From NCBI GenBank assembly GCA_023014485.1, contig JAJOZX010000873.1, positions 62,001 to 126,000 on the forward strand: a stretch of 64,000 nucleotides of DNA, written 5' to 3'. The notes beneath the pieces were generated by a model, which saw nothing but the letters and a program-made list of their open reading frames with translations, did not search any database and was not told the DNA's origin. Source of the stretch: Bathynomus jamesi. Taxonomy: Eukaryota; Arthropoda; Malacostraca; Isopoda; Cirolanidae. This document shows positions 1 to 10,633 of this stretch, piece after piece (the first letter of the stretch is position 1; every line of letters starts with the position of its first letter). A program made the translations under genes and the position numbers.

Positions 1-1032
1 ACTGAGCCATCAGACAGAGTTAAAACTTTAGGTATGAACTGGTATTTGGATGCAACTTCTAACAGTCATGATTCAATCTGTACTAAAGGTTTTAAACTTC
101 ATGAGGAAGCAAATACTAAAAGACAAATATTATCAGAGGCTTCCAAAAATTTTGATCCCATGGGTCTATTCCTGCCTTCAACAATAAAATCAAAGATTCT
201 CCTCCAAGAAATTTGGAGGACAAATGTTGGGTGGGATGATCCAATAACAAATGAAAATAAAAAATCTTGGAAGAAGTTAGCTGCTGATTTAACAAAAGTG
301 CAGAACATTAAAACTCAAAGGTGCTGTGGGTTTAGGGATAAGCCCCAGAGACTTCATGTGTTTGCTGATGCAAGCACACAAGCTTATGGGTGCTGTGCGT
401 ATCTTGTAAGCCCTACAGAAAGTCATCTAATTTATGCAAAAGGGAAAGTTGCACCTCTCAAACCTACCCGAACCATACCTCAATTGGAACTATTGGCTGC
501 TACATTAGCCATTAAAACCATTTCATTGCTTAAGGATGCTTACCATGATGTGAACATAACTCACATCCACATCTGGCTTGACAGTCAGATTTGTCTTGCC
601 TGGATACGGAATGATGGCATTAATAGTAAGAATATCTTTGTAAGAAATAGGCTAAAAGAAATAGCTGAAGCTAATGAAAGCCTACAAGTAAACTTTCACT
701 ATGTTCCAACTAAACAAAATCCAGCAGACTTTCTGACCAGAGGTTTATCCTACAAGTTGTTGAAGTCAAACAAAACTTGGTTTATGGGACCTAAGTGGCT
801 CTGTAATACAGACGAATGGCCTGTGGAACAAGTTAACTTGACATTAAATTTAATCTTTTCAAATGAAAAGGTTGAACCAATCACTAATTATGAAATTTAT
901 TCTGATTTCAACAAACTTGTCAGGGTTACAGCCTACTGTTTGAGGTTTGCTCACAACTGTTTAACCACAATTAACAAACAGCTAAAAAAAACAATCATAA
1001 TTATACAGAAGTTGCAACCAAATACTGGATAG
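1..1032 (+). pseudogene. BEL/Pao retrotransposon pol, RT C-terminus and RNase H part
   Basis: The frame is already open at base 1, so this is the interior of a pol gene whose 5' part lies outside the window. It reads through a Pao-type linker (SKNFDPMGLFLPSTIKSK) into an RNase H domain with VFADAST, PQLELLAA and HIWLDSQICLAWI, the usual D-E-D core of Pao elements. RNase H would remove the RNA strand during reverse transcription. The frame ends at 1030, but homologous residues continue in another frame from about 1003 (YWIGHAQQKEYNKEL), so a single-base frameshift at roughly 1000-1019 breaks it. It is followed by the integrase part of the same element. Confidence 0.88.
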
Positions 1033-1895
1033 GCCATGCACAACAAAAAGAGTACAATAAAGAGTTAGAATTCTTAACTAATGGGAAACAAACAAAAGAA
1101 CCTGTACCATCAGTAGTTGTGGATCTAAACTTGTTCAGAGATGAGGAAGGCCTTCTAAGGTGTAAAGGGAGATTAGACAAATCAAAACTGTCATACAAAA
1201 GCAAACATCCAATCCTTTTACCTAGATTTAGCTATTTGACAACATTAATCATCAGAAAAACACACAATGATGTATATCATATGGGGGTACCACAGACACT
1301 AACTACATTAAGAAAAACTTATTGGATACCCAAGGGAAGGATCACTGTTAAAACAGTCCTGAGTGAGTGTGTCACATGTAGGCGTATTCATGCTAGGCCC
1401 TATAGGAAACCAAATCCTCCTGCTTTGCCAGAGGAGAGAGTTACTCTCAACAGACCCTTTGAGACTGTAGGCATTGACTATACAGGAGCATTGACTGTAG
1501 GGGTGGGTGACACTGAACAAAAAATGTACATTGTACTGTTTACATGTGCTGCCTCACGAGCTGTTTATTTGGATGTTGTGGAGGACCTTACAGCAGAATC
1601 TTTTGTTGCTGTCTTTAAGAGATTCTGTGCACGACATTCAGTACCAAAGACAGTTTGGACTGACAATGCTACATATTTCAAGGCTGGTGAACAAGTCATC
1701 CACGACTTGTTAAGCGATGAAATCACACAATTATATATACAAAATTCAAACATAAGGTGGAAGTATATTCCGGTTGCCTCTCCTTGGTATGGTTCTATCT
1801 GGGAGAGGAATATACAAACAGTAAAGAATTGCTTGAAGAAAGCAATTGGCAAAAAAACAGATACACTTATTTGGGTTGCTCACTCTCCTGGCTGA
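1003..1895 (+). pseudogene. BEL/Pao integrase domain
   Basis: This is the integrase segment of the same BEL/Pao element. Counting from the valine of VDLNLF at 1119, the zinc-binding HHCC module uses H49, H54, C84 and C87. The catalytic triad is D120 (GIDYTG), D182 (WTDNATYF) and E229 (SIWERN). These are the residues that join element DNA to the host chromosome. No methionine start is needed because it is the interior of a polyprotein. It ends at 1895 because a second frameshift around 1850-1890 moves the C-terminal domain to another frame. Confidence 0.88.
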
Positions 1896-2649
1896 GATTG
1901 AGAACATCATTAACAATAGACCACTCACTTATGTGAGTGACAACATTAATGACCCGGAACCATTAACTCCAAATCATTTGATTCGGGGAGAACAAGTTAG
2001 TCTCCTGCCGGACTACAATATAGACTCTTCAGAAGACCCAAACTGGACTCAACGACATGATGAGCTCCAGACTAAGTTACAACATTTAACTAGAGTTAAA
2101 GCTCATTTCATTAAACAGTGGAAAACTGAGTACTTGATGGGTCTAAGGGAGAGACATAAACAAATGACTAAGAAGGATTGGTCTGACACAATTAAGGTAG
2201 GGGACCTTGTTCTCATACATGACAGTACTCCAAGACAATACTGGCCTCTAGCTAGAGTTTCAGAACTCAGACCAGGGGCAGACGGGGTAACAAGAGTGGT
2301 CAAATTAAGGACTTCAACGGGTGACACAACAAGAGACATTTCTCTTTTGTACCCTTTAGAGTCTGGACCCAAAACAATGGACTTTGGAGAACCTTCTCCA
2401 CTGACAGTAACAACTGGAGACACTGAACTTCCAGTAACTATTCCTTTGACAGTAGGAGTGGTAACGCATCCTACTACAACATTGACAGACACAAGACCTC
2501 AGCGACAAACAGCATTAAAGGCGCGACTTTTTACAACAAAAAATAGATGCTGGGGAATTGTAATTTTATCTTCTAACTTTCATTTTTTCTTTTCTTATGG
2601 TAAAGACCATAGACAGTTTCATCCTATGGATGTATATTTTCTCTTCTAA
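1846..2649 (+). pseudogene. BEL/Pao integrase C-terminal (DUF5641-type) domain
   Basis: After the frameshift the frame shows IENIINNRPLTYV, the LTPNHLIRG motif and the GDLVLIHD.PRQYWPLARV segment, typical of the C-terminal domain that ends BEL/Pao integrases. The recognisable family sequence stops near ARLFTTK (about 2535). The last 35 or so codons, rich in Phe and Tyr, look like read-through into untranslated DNA. With two frameshifts between domains the element cannot make a full polyprotein. Confidence 0.82.
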
Positions 2650-3498
2650 TTAAATGCTACACCTTCTCCATGAGAAGGTGAGGATAGGCACTGTTAATCA
2701 CATTAACAGGCATTTACAGTCAAATAGTTAGCTAGTCTACACTCAGACATAAAAATTGGTGACAATGACACCAAAATTTTTATCTCCTGGGGCCCCCAGT
2801 ATATGGAAAACTGATGAGTGGGTAGTTGGGAGGTAACGAAAATGGTTCACTGAGTAGGTAGGTAGTTAATCTAACAATTATTAAATTCCTTTTATGTCAA
2901 TAACTGGGTGGATGAAACCAATTGGTTGCTCACCAGAGTTATTCTCCACACTAGTATTTATATACTGTGTGACAAGAGCGTGCTCGGTAATAGATACATT
3001 ACCGCTCAACCAACCGAGGAAAAAACCAAGACAACGCTGGTGGAAAAAGCCCCGGGAAGAGGAGAACAAAGCAGTACGAAAACGAACAACGGGGCGAGAG
3101 GACGAAACAGGGGGAAGGGAGGAGAACAGACAACGAAAAAGATCCCCACCAGCCAAGTACGCTCTCGACAATTACACAACCGGAGAACAGAGACTCCAAT
3201 AACTAACAGTAAGTGACTAATTGAGTTTTTTAACCCAGGAATTTAATCACATTAAGTTAAGCTGGGTCAGACAAGTTAGGCCTACATTGTGGCCTAAGAC
3301 CCAGCATCAACTCATAGCTTAACAAAGGTGAAGGTAGATTGCCCTAACCTAATTTGGTGAGGAATCCTACTGTGGACCTCAATTTATCTGCCCGCTCTGG
3401 ACCATTTCCGGAATCTCTAGGCTGACCCCTCTAGGCTAGACTTGATCTACTCTATAGTTAGACTGGAGATATAAGGGGTGGGTTAATTGTGGACCAAT
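2650..3498. other. Probable BEL/Pao 3' UTR and 3' LTR, then unassigned DNA
   Basis: No gene is visible. A TTGGTG...CACCAA hairpin lies at about 2756-2774. A GGGGCCCCCAG block at about 2788-2798 resembles the tract preceding the 3' LTR in BEL elements, so an LTR could start near 2804 and end near 3209, but no 5' LTR is present to compare. The charged ORFs at 2894-3216 are probably LTR sequence. An imperfect hairpin (GCTGGGTC...GACCCAGC with TTAGGCC...GGCCTAA inside) occupies about 3261-3306. The rest to 3498 is unassigned. Confidence 0.35.
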
Positions 3499-4900
3499 TC
3501 ATACAGAGCATTTTTCGCATGATTTGGGGGCTGAGTGAATGTTTCCTTGAGAGAGTTGGGCGAAATCGATTTGCGTCATTTTCTTGGCTAATTCGGAGAT
3601 GAATTTTGAATTGGATTTTGACGACGAATTGGCGATCATTGGACTCGGGCATAATAGGGTGGTTCCGGTGACGGTGGTGAACGGTGAATAACCCGATTCG
3701 TTTGGGAGACTGCGTAACCCAAGGAGAACTATGGGTAAAGCGGGGAGCCAATCTTGTTTTCGAGCGATGATTGCTGTCTTGATGGTGCGATGAGATCTTT
3801 CAATTATTCCGTTGGTCTGAGGGCGATACGACAAAGTTCTTAGTCGGTGAAATCCGATGAGAGCTGAGAGTTCCCTAAAGAGTTCGGATTCGAATTGGGA
3901 TCCGCGGTCCGTTATGACTTGCAGTGGTACACCAAATCTTGAAATCCATACATCGAGAAATGCGTGTGCTATTGATGTGGCTGTAGTATCAATCAGAGGA
4001 TATGCTTCTATCTATCTTGTGGCACGATCGATGCAGGTTAGGAGATATCTATATGGGGAAGGATATGTTTGACCGGGCAAAGTGGTTGGCGGTAAGGGAC
4101 CGACGATGTCGATATGTACCGTTTCAAATCTTGAACTTGGTAAATCGAAGGGGGTTATTTCTGATTTTGTATGGCGAGAAATTTTTGAGGATTGACATGA
4201 TTCACAATTTCGGGACCAAGTTCGAATATCCTTATTCATTGAGGGCCAAAAGTATCTTGATTTAATGATACGAAGTGATTGCTTGATGCCTGGATGAGAA
4301 ATATTATGAAATTGATTGAAGATGGAAGATCGATGCTGCTTGGGAACAAAAGGACGGGGATATGGCGTGGATGTATCGCAATATAAAGTTGTATTTTCTG
4401 GAAACGGGAACGGCTTGAGACGTGGGAGAAATTCTTGCGTTTCTTGATCTTTTTGTTGAGATTCCGCGATTGCTGATAAATCGAAAGCGTCGATATGTAC
4501 TGCGTTTACGTTGCGTGAAAGGAAGTCCGCTACGACGTTTTCGGATCCACAGATATGTATTACATCGCATACGTATTCCGTGATGGCAGACCAATGACGT
4601 TGTTGTCGGTCTGTCTTGGCTCGTAAGGGACTCTTGTAGGCAGAAACCATCGGTTTGTGATCCGTGAAGAGTATTACTTGACGACCTTCTAAAAATTGAC
4701 GGAAATGCAGGACGGCTAGGTATGCTGCGAGTAATTCTCTATCGTATGCGGCGTACGCTTGCTGAGTTGTAGTTAATTTCTTGGAAAAGAAGGCGATGGG
4801 AACTGGTGTGCTGTCGATTATTTGATGAAGAACTGCTCCAGCTGCTATTTGTGAGCAGTCCGTAACTAAATGAAGGATTGAGCTTGATGGAAGAGGATGA
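3499..4900 (-). pseudogene. Element A: RNase H and integrase part of pol
   Basis: Minus-strand continuation of the A pol gene, reading directly out of the B insertion: with one copy of the ATGA duplication removed, the frame runs on from 9189. RNase H motifs (FFSKKL, TDHKPMV) are followed by the integrase HHCC module (HNISHPGI...NCESC) and HIDIVGPLP with the first catalytic Asp. A single TAG at 4012-4014 follows the residues IDRATR, where the family normally has Trp, so one base change explains it. In the same frame come TDRGSQF (second Asp, about 3930) and YRPQTNGIIERSHR (Glu). The C-terminus decays near 3500 by a further frameshift. Confidence 0.85.
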
Positions 4901-5054
4901 TTGTGGTGCCGCGTTTGTTAGCGGGCTAAAGATAAAGTAAAGGCCAATTTGAGGCTTTATTCAACATAAACATAGCATAGATCTGAAACACAGAAAACAA
5001 TAATTAGTAAAGACTTGTTACACAGAAAACAATAATTAGTAAAGACTCATTACA
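4901..5054 (-). repeat. 3' LTR of element B
   Basis: 154 bp, identical to the copy at 9035-9188. On the minus strand it begins TGTAATGAGTC and ends GCACCACAA. A polypurine tract (AAAAGAAGAGAGGAA) abuts its start at 5055-5070, the expected signal for plus-strand priming. Confidence 0.92.
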
Positions 5055-5250
5055 TTCCTCTCTTCTTTTATAATACGTGATCACAGAAAACAATAATTAG
5101 TGAAGACTTGTTACACAGAAAACAATAATTAGTAAAGACTTGTTACACAGAAAACAATAATTAGTAAAGACTTGTTACACAGAAAACAATAATTAGTAAA
5201 GACTCATTACATTCCTCTCTTCTTTTATAATACGTGATACATTGCACGGT
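5055..5250 (-). repeat. Tandem duplication of polypurine tract and LTR start in element B
   Basis: Between the gag-pol stop and the 3' LTR there is a second copy of the polypurine tract (about 5212-5227) followed by the first bases of the LTR. It leads into several tandem copies of a 32-bp unit (CACAGAAAACAATAATTAGT plus about 12 bases). Counting the copies in the LTR, about six lie in 4988-5211. The array most likely arose by template slippage during reverse transcription. Confidence 0.8.
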
Positions 5251-5296
5251 AAGAAACAAAACGACAAGTTCAAGATATTTTGGAAGAAAGAAGAGT

Positions 5297-8200
5297 CTAC
5301 AAGTTTAGGCGTTGAGCTGGGTATCTGATTCGAGTGCTTCTTCTCAGAGGGGGACTCGTCTCGGAGGTTACTGACACAGGTGGGCCTCTCTCGACTTCGA
5401 CTGGAGTCGCTTCGACGGGAGCTGTTGGGACCGTGTGTCGGCGGATCTCAGCGGGTTCTGAGTCGTCCGTTAGCGGGGTGGAATTGATTGGCGGACTGGG
5501 TACGGGGGGTTCATAGTGATTCGTGTCATCCGTATTGCTACGTCCCGCCGGTGCCAGGTCCCTGATGGATACGGTATCTTCTCTCCCATTCGGATGCCGT
5601 ATAAACGCGTAGTTGGGGTTTGCCTCAATTAACTCAACTTCCTCGACGAGGGGGTCGTTCTTGGATCGGCGAATGAATTGGCGAAGGAGTACAGTTCCCG
5701 GAGAAGACAGCCACGTCGGTAGTGCAGAACCGGTAGAAGTACGCCGCGGGTGCGTGAATAGACGCTCGTGAGGAGTTTCGTTCGTGGCCGTACACAGCAG
5801 CGATCTAATCGAGTGCAGCGCGTCTGGTAGGACGGACTCCCATTGCGACATCGGCAACCCGCGATCTTCTATGGCTAGTTTGATGGTGTTCATGATGATT
5901 CCATTGTAACGTTCGCATTGCCCGTTTCCTTGGGGGTGATACGGCGTTGTGCGACTAGTCGCGATACCATGTTTAGTTAGGAACAGTTTTAGTTCCGAAG
6001 ACATAAACGATGTCCCTCGATCTGTGTGGATGTAAGAGGGAGTTCCGAAGGTAGAAAATAACTCGGTGAGACGGGCGATAACGGTTGACGTGTTCGTATC
6101 ACGGCACGGGAAGGCAAAAGGAAAGCGTGAATACTCGTCGATTACTGTTAGGATGTAAGGTCGCGAAGTTGCGCTCGGAAGCGGGCCTTTAAAGTCGATG
6201 TTAAGTCGGTCAAACGGGGACATGGCCCGTATTAAGTGACTAACTTCTGGTTTATAGTACTGTGGCTTACATTTAGCGCATGTTTGGCATTCCGACGTAA
6301 CTCGTTTGATGTCATCCACTGAGAATGGTAGGTTCCTAGCTCTCACAAAATGAGTCATTCGGCGGACTCCTGGGTGTATCAGATTAACATGCAGCTGGGC
6401 GAGGGATATTCTTGGAGTAGCAGCGCAAAAGGATCGCGACAATGCGTCTGCGGCTCGGTTCTCGGGGCCCGGTCTGTATTTTATTGTGAATGAGTAGCCG
6501 GCTAGTTCTACACGCCAACGGAGAATCTTATCGTTCTTAATACGACCAGTAGCTTTTCCATCGAACATGAAAGATACGCTCCGCTGGTCGGTGACGACAG
6601 TAAAGTGTCGATAAGCTAAGAAGTGCTTCCACTTGCGAATGGATTCGATTACAGCGTATGCCTCCTTTTCAACGATGTGATGGCGACGTTCTGTGTTATT
6701 CAGAGCGCGAGAAAAGAACGCCACCGGGCGGCCGTTCTGGGTGAGGGTGGCTCCGATTGCTGAAGAGGAAGCGTCCGTCTCCACAGTGAACGGCAGTTCT
6801 TCATCGATTGAACCGACGACAGCTTTCGAGATATCATCTTTGAGTGTTTGGATCGTTGATACTTCCTCGCGAGTTAATGGGAATGATGAAACGTTGAGCA
6901 GAGGTTTGATCTTGAGGGAATAGTTCTGAATCCATTTAGCATAGTATGCGAATAGTCCGATTACGCGTTGTAGAGACGACTTGTTGCGAGGAGTTTGAAG
7001 TTCTTGTAGTGGCCGGAGGCGTTCGGGATCGGGCCGCAATACGCCATGAGAGATAGAATATCCGAGCAGGTGCACTGATGTCATCGAAAGCTTGCATTTT
7101 TCCTTGTTTAGACTCAGATTTACTCGTTTAGCGGCTTCCCAGAAATGTCGAAGGTTCTCATCGTGCTCTTCCCAAGTGGTTCCGCAGATGGTGAGATCGT
7201 CGAGGTAGGCGTATGTTGATGATAAGTTGTTCGAGGATATGAATTCGTTCATGACGCGCTGGAAGGCCGCGGCTCCGTTAGTTACTCCCATAGGGATCCT
7301 TCTGAATTGGTATAGATTTCCGTCAGCCTCGAATGCTGTGAAAGGTCGTTCAGACGGATCGATTTCTACCTGGTAGTATGCGCTTGACAGATCAATTACG
7401 CTGTAGTATTTGTGTTGTGAGACTTTGTTGGCTATATCATCGATTCGCGGAAGAGGATATGCATCTAGCATGGTAAATCGGTTGACGGTTTGAGAGAAAT
7501 CGATTACCATGCGTTTTTTTTTTGTTTCGGTAGATGTGATGACTACTTGAGCACGCCAGGGTGAGTTACTGGGTTCAATTATCTCATCCCTGAGTAGCTT
7601 TTCGATTTCTTTCCCAATGAAAATTTTGTCCTCAGAGCAAAATCGTCTGGACTTCGTGGCGATGGGACGACAATCGGCAGTTAAGTTGCCGAATAGTGGT
7701 GGGGCTGAAATTCTTGATCGAGTAAGGCCGCATATATGGAGTGCTGGCTCCGGACCTCCGAAATTGATGTTCAATTCCTTGTGTCTGATTAAGAATGGGG
7801 TACCGAGTATTATGTCAGCGCACAGATCCGACAAGACGGATAGTTCGAGCTTTTCGTAGTCGCGGTCTCCCATCGTAACCTTCACTGTACATCGACCTGA
7901 GATGGCTGCGGATAGATTAGGCGAAGCCATTGATACGACGCCCGAGTGCGGAAGAATGGGCAGCTCTAAGTGTTTGGCTAGATCCTCACGAATGAAGTTG
8001 TCCGAGCTGCCAGTATCCAACAAGGCGAGACACGAACGGCCGTTGACGAGGATATCGACTGTTGAGTTGGTAGGCATGGAGGAGCTACACGATAGAGTGG
8101 TACTAATGGTCGCTAATGCTGCGGCTGAATGAGACGCTGTGGTTTTATCCTGTTTTTGACGTGCCGAGGAAGTACTTGAGCGGCAGACTTTGGCCCAGTG

Positions 8201-8953
8201 GCCGGTCTTTTCACATTTCGCACAGATAGAATCCTTTGCCGGACACCTGCTTCGTGGGTGGCGTCGAGACCCGCAGAAGAAGCACAGAGCGGCTTTGTTG
8301 TCGAAATTCGTAGCGGCTGAAGAGTTTGGGAGATCGTCTCCTTGGACGCAGGCAGGCCGGGCAGAGTCAGTAGTCGGCGACGGTTCGTGGCGAGAGCCAG
8401 TGGCTGCAACAGCACCGTAATGAGTGAGGTACGATTCTGAGTTTTTCTGGGCCTGATCTAATGTTCGAGCCTGGACGATAGCCTTTTCCAGTGAGAGTGT
8501 GTCATTTTCGAGTAAGCGGGTGCGGATGGCGCTATCTCTAATTCCTCGGATGAAAGCGTCTCTCACAGATGAACTCCTGTTTTCGTCGGCGGAAACCGAT
8601 TTGAAGTTGCAGTCATTGGCTAGTTGTTGAAGAATTTGCAAGTACTCATCGAGGGTTTCCTCGGGCTTTTGGTGACGGGTGGACAACAGGTGGCGAGCGC
8701 ATACCTCGTTTGGCTTCTTGACGTAGGTGGCCTCTAAGGCTGCCATGGCATTCTCATAAGTAGAGCAGTCTTGAATGATATCAGCGACATCGGGGCCGAT
8801 ATGTATGAATAGAACCTCCAATTTATTGGGGTTGTGTTCGGCGATAGTACTCAAGAAATATTTGAATCCGCGCGACCATAATTTCCATAGTTTCCCAGCT
8901 TGGGGAGAATTCGGAGAAGTAATAAATTTATCCGGGCGAATCACCTTCTCCAT
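5297..8953 (-). CDS. Element B Gag-Pol polyprotein (1218 aa)
   Basis: One frame without a stop encodes all retrotransposon functions. The Gag region (residues about 1-215) is followed by two zinc knuckles (CFFCGSRRHPRSRC and CAKCEKTGHWAKVC, about 222-257). Next are protease (ALLDTGSS, about 312), reverse transcriptase (YLDD, about 580), RNase H (TDASSSAIGA, about 726) and the HHCC module of integrase. The integrase core is NIDFKG (about 916), HTDRG (about 975) and CERYNG (about 1013). The tail is rich in Pro, Ser and Thr. All catalytic residues I looked for are present. Start chosen at the ATG opening MEKVIRPDKF. Gag and Pol are fused with no frameshift, so their ratio must be set by processing or another route. 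Confidence 0.95.
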   Translation of the reverse strand: MEKVIRPDKFITSPNSPQAGKLWKLWSRGFKYFLSTIAEHNPNKLEVLFIHIGPDVADIIQDCSTYENAMAALEATYVKKPNEVCARHLLSTRHQKPEETLDEYLQILQQLANDCNFKSVSADENRSSSVRDAFIRGIRDSAIRTRLLENDTLSLEKAIVQARTLDQAQKNSESYLTHYGAVAATGSRHEPSPTTDSARPACVQGDDLPNSSAATNFDNKAALCFFCGSRRHPRSRCPAKDSICAKCEKTGHWAKVCRSSTSSARQKQDKTTASHSAAALATISTTLSCSSSMPTNSTVDILVNGRSCLALLDTGSSDNFIREDLAKHLELPILPHSGVVSMASPNLSAAISGRCTVKVTMGDRDYEKLELSVLSDLCADIILGTPFLIRHKELNINFGGPEPALHICGLTRSRISAPPLFGNLTADCRPIATKSRRFCSEDKIFIGKEIEKLLRDEIIEPSNSPWRAQVVITSTETKKKRMVIDFSQTVNRFTMLDAYPLPRIDDIANKVSQHKYYSVIDLSSAYYQVEIDPSERPFTAFEADGNLYQFRRIPMGVTNGAAAFQRVMNEFISSNNLSSTYAYLDDLTICGTTWEEHDENLRHFWEAAKRVNLSLNKEKCKLSMTSVHLLGYSISHGVLRPDPERLRPLQELQTPRNKSSLQRVIGLFAYYAKWIQNYSLKIKPLLNVSSFPLTREEVSTIQTLKDDISKAVVGSIDEELPFTVETDASSSAIGATLTQNGRPVAFFSRALNNTERRHHIVEKEAYAVIESIRKWKHFLAYRHFTVVTDQRSVSFMFDGKATGRIKNDKILRWRVELAGYSFTIKYRPGPENRAADALSRSFCAATPRISLAQLHVNLIHPGVRRMTHFVRARNLPFSVDDIKRVTSECQTCAKCKPQYYKPEVSHLIRAMSPFDRLNIDFKGPLPSATSRPYILTVIDEYSRFPFAFPCRDTNTSTVIARLTELFSTFGTPSYIHTDRGTSFMSSELKLFLTKHGIATSRTTPYHPQGNGQCERYNGIIMNTIKLAIEDRGLPMSQWESVLPDALHSIRSLLCTATNETPHERLFTHPRRTSTGSALPTWLSSPGTVLLRQFIRRSKNDPLVEEVELIEANPNYAFIRHPNGREDTVSIRDLAPAGRSNTDDTNHYEPPVPSPPINSTPLTDDSEPAEIRRHTVPTAPVEATPVEVERGPPVSVTSETSPPLRRSTRIRYPAQRLNL

Positions 8954-9034
8954 GATATAGTAAGATTACTGGATGAATATTTGCTTGCTGTATCTGAAAG
9001 GCCGACTGAATGGCTGATTGAAATGTTGAATAAA

Positions 9035-9188
9035 TTGTGGTGCCGCGTTTGTTAGCGGGCTAAAGATAAAGTAAAGGCCAATTTGAGGCTTTATTCAACA
9101 TAAACATAGCATAGATCTGAAACACAGAAAACAATAATTAGTAAAGACTTGTTACACAGAAAACAATAATTAGTAAAGACTCATTACA
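9035..9188 (-). repeat. 5' LTR of element B
   Basis: 154 bp, identical by eye to the 3' LTR. The leader between it and the gag-pol ATG is about 80 bp. I do not recognise the tRNA used as primer. Confidence 0.92.
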
Positions 9189-10633
9189 ATGACAAAGCGT
9201 AACGGCGTTCCGTAGTGCATCCTTGACATCTTGAAAGGCTTGAATTGCTTCGTCGTTCCACTGTAGACTTTTGCTTTTGACTTGAGTTCTGACGATTTCA
9301 CTTAAAGGTGAGACTAAATCGGCGTAACGGGGTATCATATGGCGATAGAATCCCGTCATTCCTAGGAATCTTCTGAGGCTTTGGTAATCTTGCGGTTGGG
9401 GAATATCTTGAATTTCGGAGACTTTGTTTACAGGAGGACGAATGCCTGCTGGGGAAACTTCATGACCCAGAAATTCAATTTTGGATTGCTGAAATATGCA
9501 TTTTTCTAAGGAAATTCTTAAATTGTGTTCTTGAAGGATCTTGAATACGCGTTCTAAGTCTTTCAAATGGTCAACTGCGTTATTTGAATGGACTAAAATA
9601 TCGTCGAGATACACAAATACGCAGTCAACTCCTCTGAAAATTGTATCCATGAAGCGTTGAAATGTTGCAGGGGCGTTTCTTAAACCAAATGGCATGTATA
9701 AATACTGAAATAAACCAAATGGAGTTGTTATAGCCGTTTTCTCGATATCTTCTGGGTGGACTGGAATTTGGTGATATGCTCTGACTAGATCGATTTTGCT
9801 AAAGCATGATTTTCCGTGCAGAGATGTTGACAGACTTCTTATATGAGGAAGTGGATATCTGTCCGGTTTCGTGACAGCGTTTAGGCTTCTATAATCACCA
9901 CACGCCCGCCATTCGCCTGGTATCTTCTTCGGAACGAGGTGTAACGGTGAGGCCCATGGTGATTTTGAGGGTTCTATAATTCCATCTTGAAGTAAGTTGT
10001 TGAAAGTAGCCTTAGCTGAGGATAATTTATCGGGTGGAAGACGTCGAGGGCTTGCAAACACTGGTGGTGCGCTGCCAGTGTCGATGGTATGCTTGACAGT
10101 GTTGGTGGAAACTTTCTGCGGTTGAGCTGGTTTCAGTAGTGAGGAGTACTTGTCAAGCAGGTTCCTGATTTCTTGAGGTAATTTGTCGGTAGGGTTAATA
10201 TTGATGAGGTGAAGGTCTTTGGATTGCACAGGTTTAGTAGTGGCTTGAAGAGTTGTTGCTCTATCCTTCAAAATGCCATGCTTGCAGTCCACAAGGATGT
10301 CATAATGGGATAGAAAATCGGCGCCGAGAAGTGGACTGGAGACTTGGGCGACGACGAATGGCCACCTGAATATTCTTCGTAATTTAGGAATTGATATGTC
10401 CAGTGTTACTTCTCCGAATATTTCGAGCGGCTGACCGTTTGCGGTGGAAATCTTTACTGCGGTTGGGTGGAGTTGACAATCATTGACACAAGTTGGTGGT
10501 AAAATTGAGATGCTCGCTCCTGTGTCAATGATAAAATTGACCTTCAGACTGGCGATGCGAGCTGCGACTGAGATCAGCGGCAGGCCGGACGTCGCGTTAA
10601 TCACAGCCTGCTTATCTAGTTTTCCGACGTTTC
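9189..10633 (-). pseudogene. Element A: protease, reverse transcriptase, start of RNase H
   Basis: This frame has the protease motif [13 protein letters not shown] near its start, then RT with the catalytic [10 protein letters not shown] (about 9600) and [14 protein letters not shown], then the start of RNase H, where it runs into the LTR of element B at 9189. The annotated-looking start at 10604 is a GTG. The frame is in fact open further upstream across the gag stop, one base out of register, so Pol was probably made by -1 frameshifting. No clear slippery heptamer is visible. Apart from the B insertion this section has no stop. Confidence 0.85.

Larger units (their letters stand above)
4901..9188 (-). 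mobile_element. Gypsy element B, Mag-like, intact and recent
   Basis: A complete 4288-bp LTR retrotransposon on the minus strand inserted in the RNase H region of element A. The flanks carry the 4-bp duplication ATGA at 4897-4900 and 9189-9192. LTRs of 154 bp (4901-5054 and 9035-9188) are identical as I read them, implying recent insertion. Between them is one uninterrupted gag-pol frame. Very short LTRs plus a single fused gag-pol suggest the Mag group (inference). It is the best candidate in the window for a currently mobile element. Confidence 0.93.

Noticed and set aside
2894..3216. Two overlapping charged ORFs of about 100 codons
   Set aside because: Probable BEL/Pao LTR region; overlapping frames of equal quality and no recognisable domain.
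4988..5211. Regularly spaced 32-bp repeats reminiscent of a CRISPR array
   Set aside because: There are no unique spacers: the units abut. They lie at the edge of an LTR in a eukaryotic retroelement.
8113..8415. 100-codon ORF overlapping the element B gag region
   Set aside because: Shadow frame of the zinc-knuckle coding sequence.
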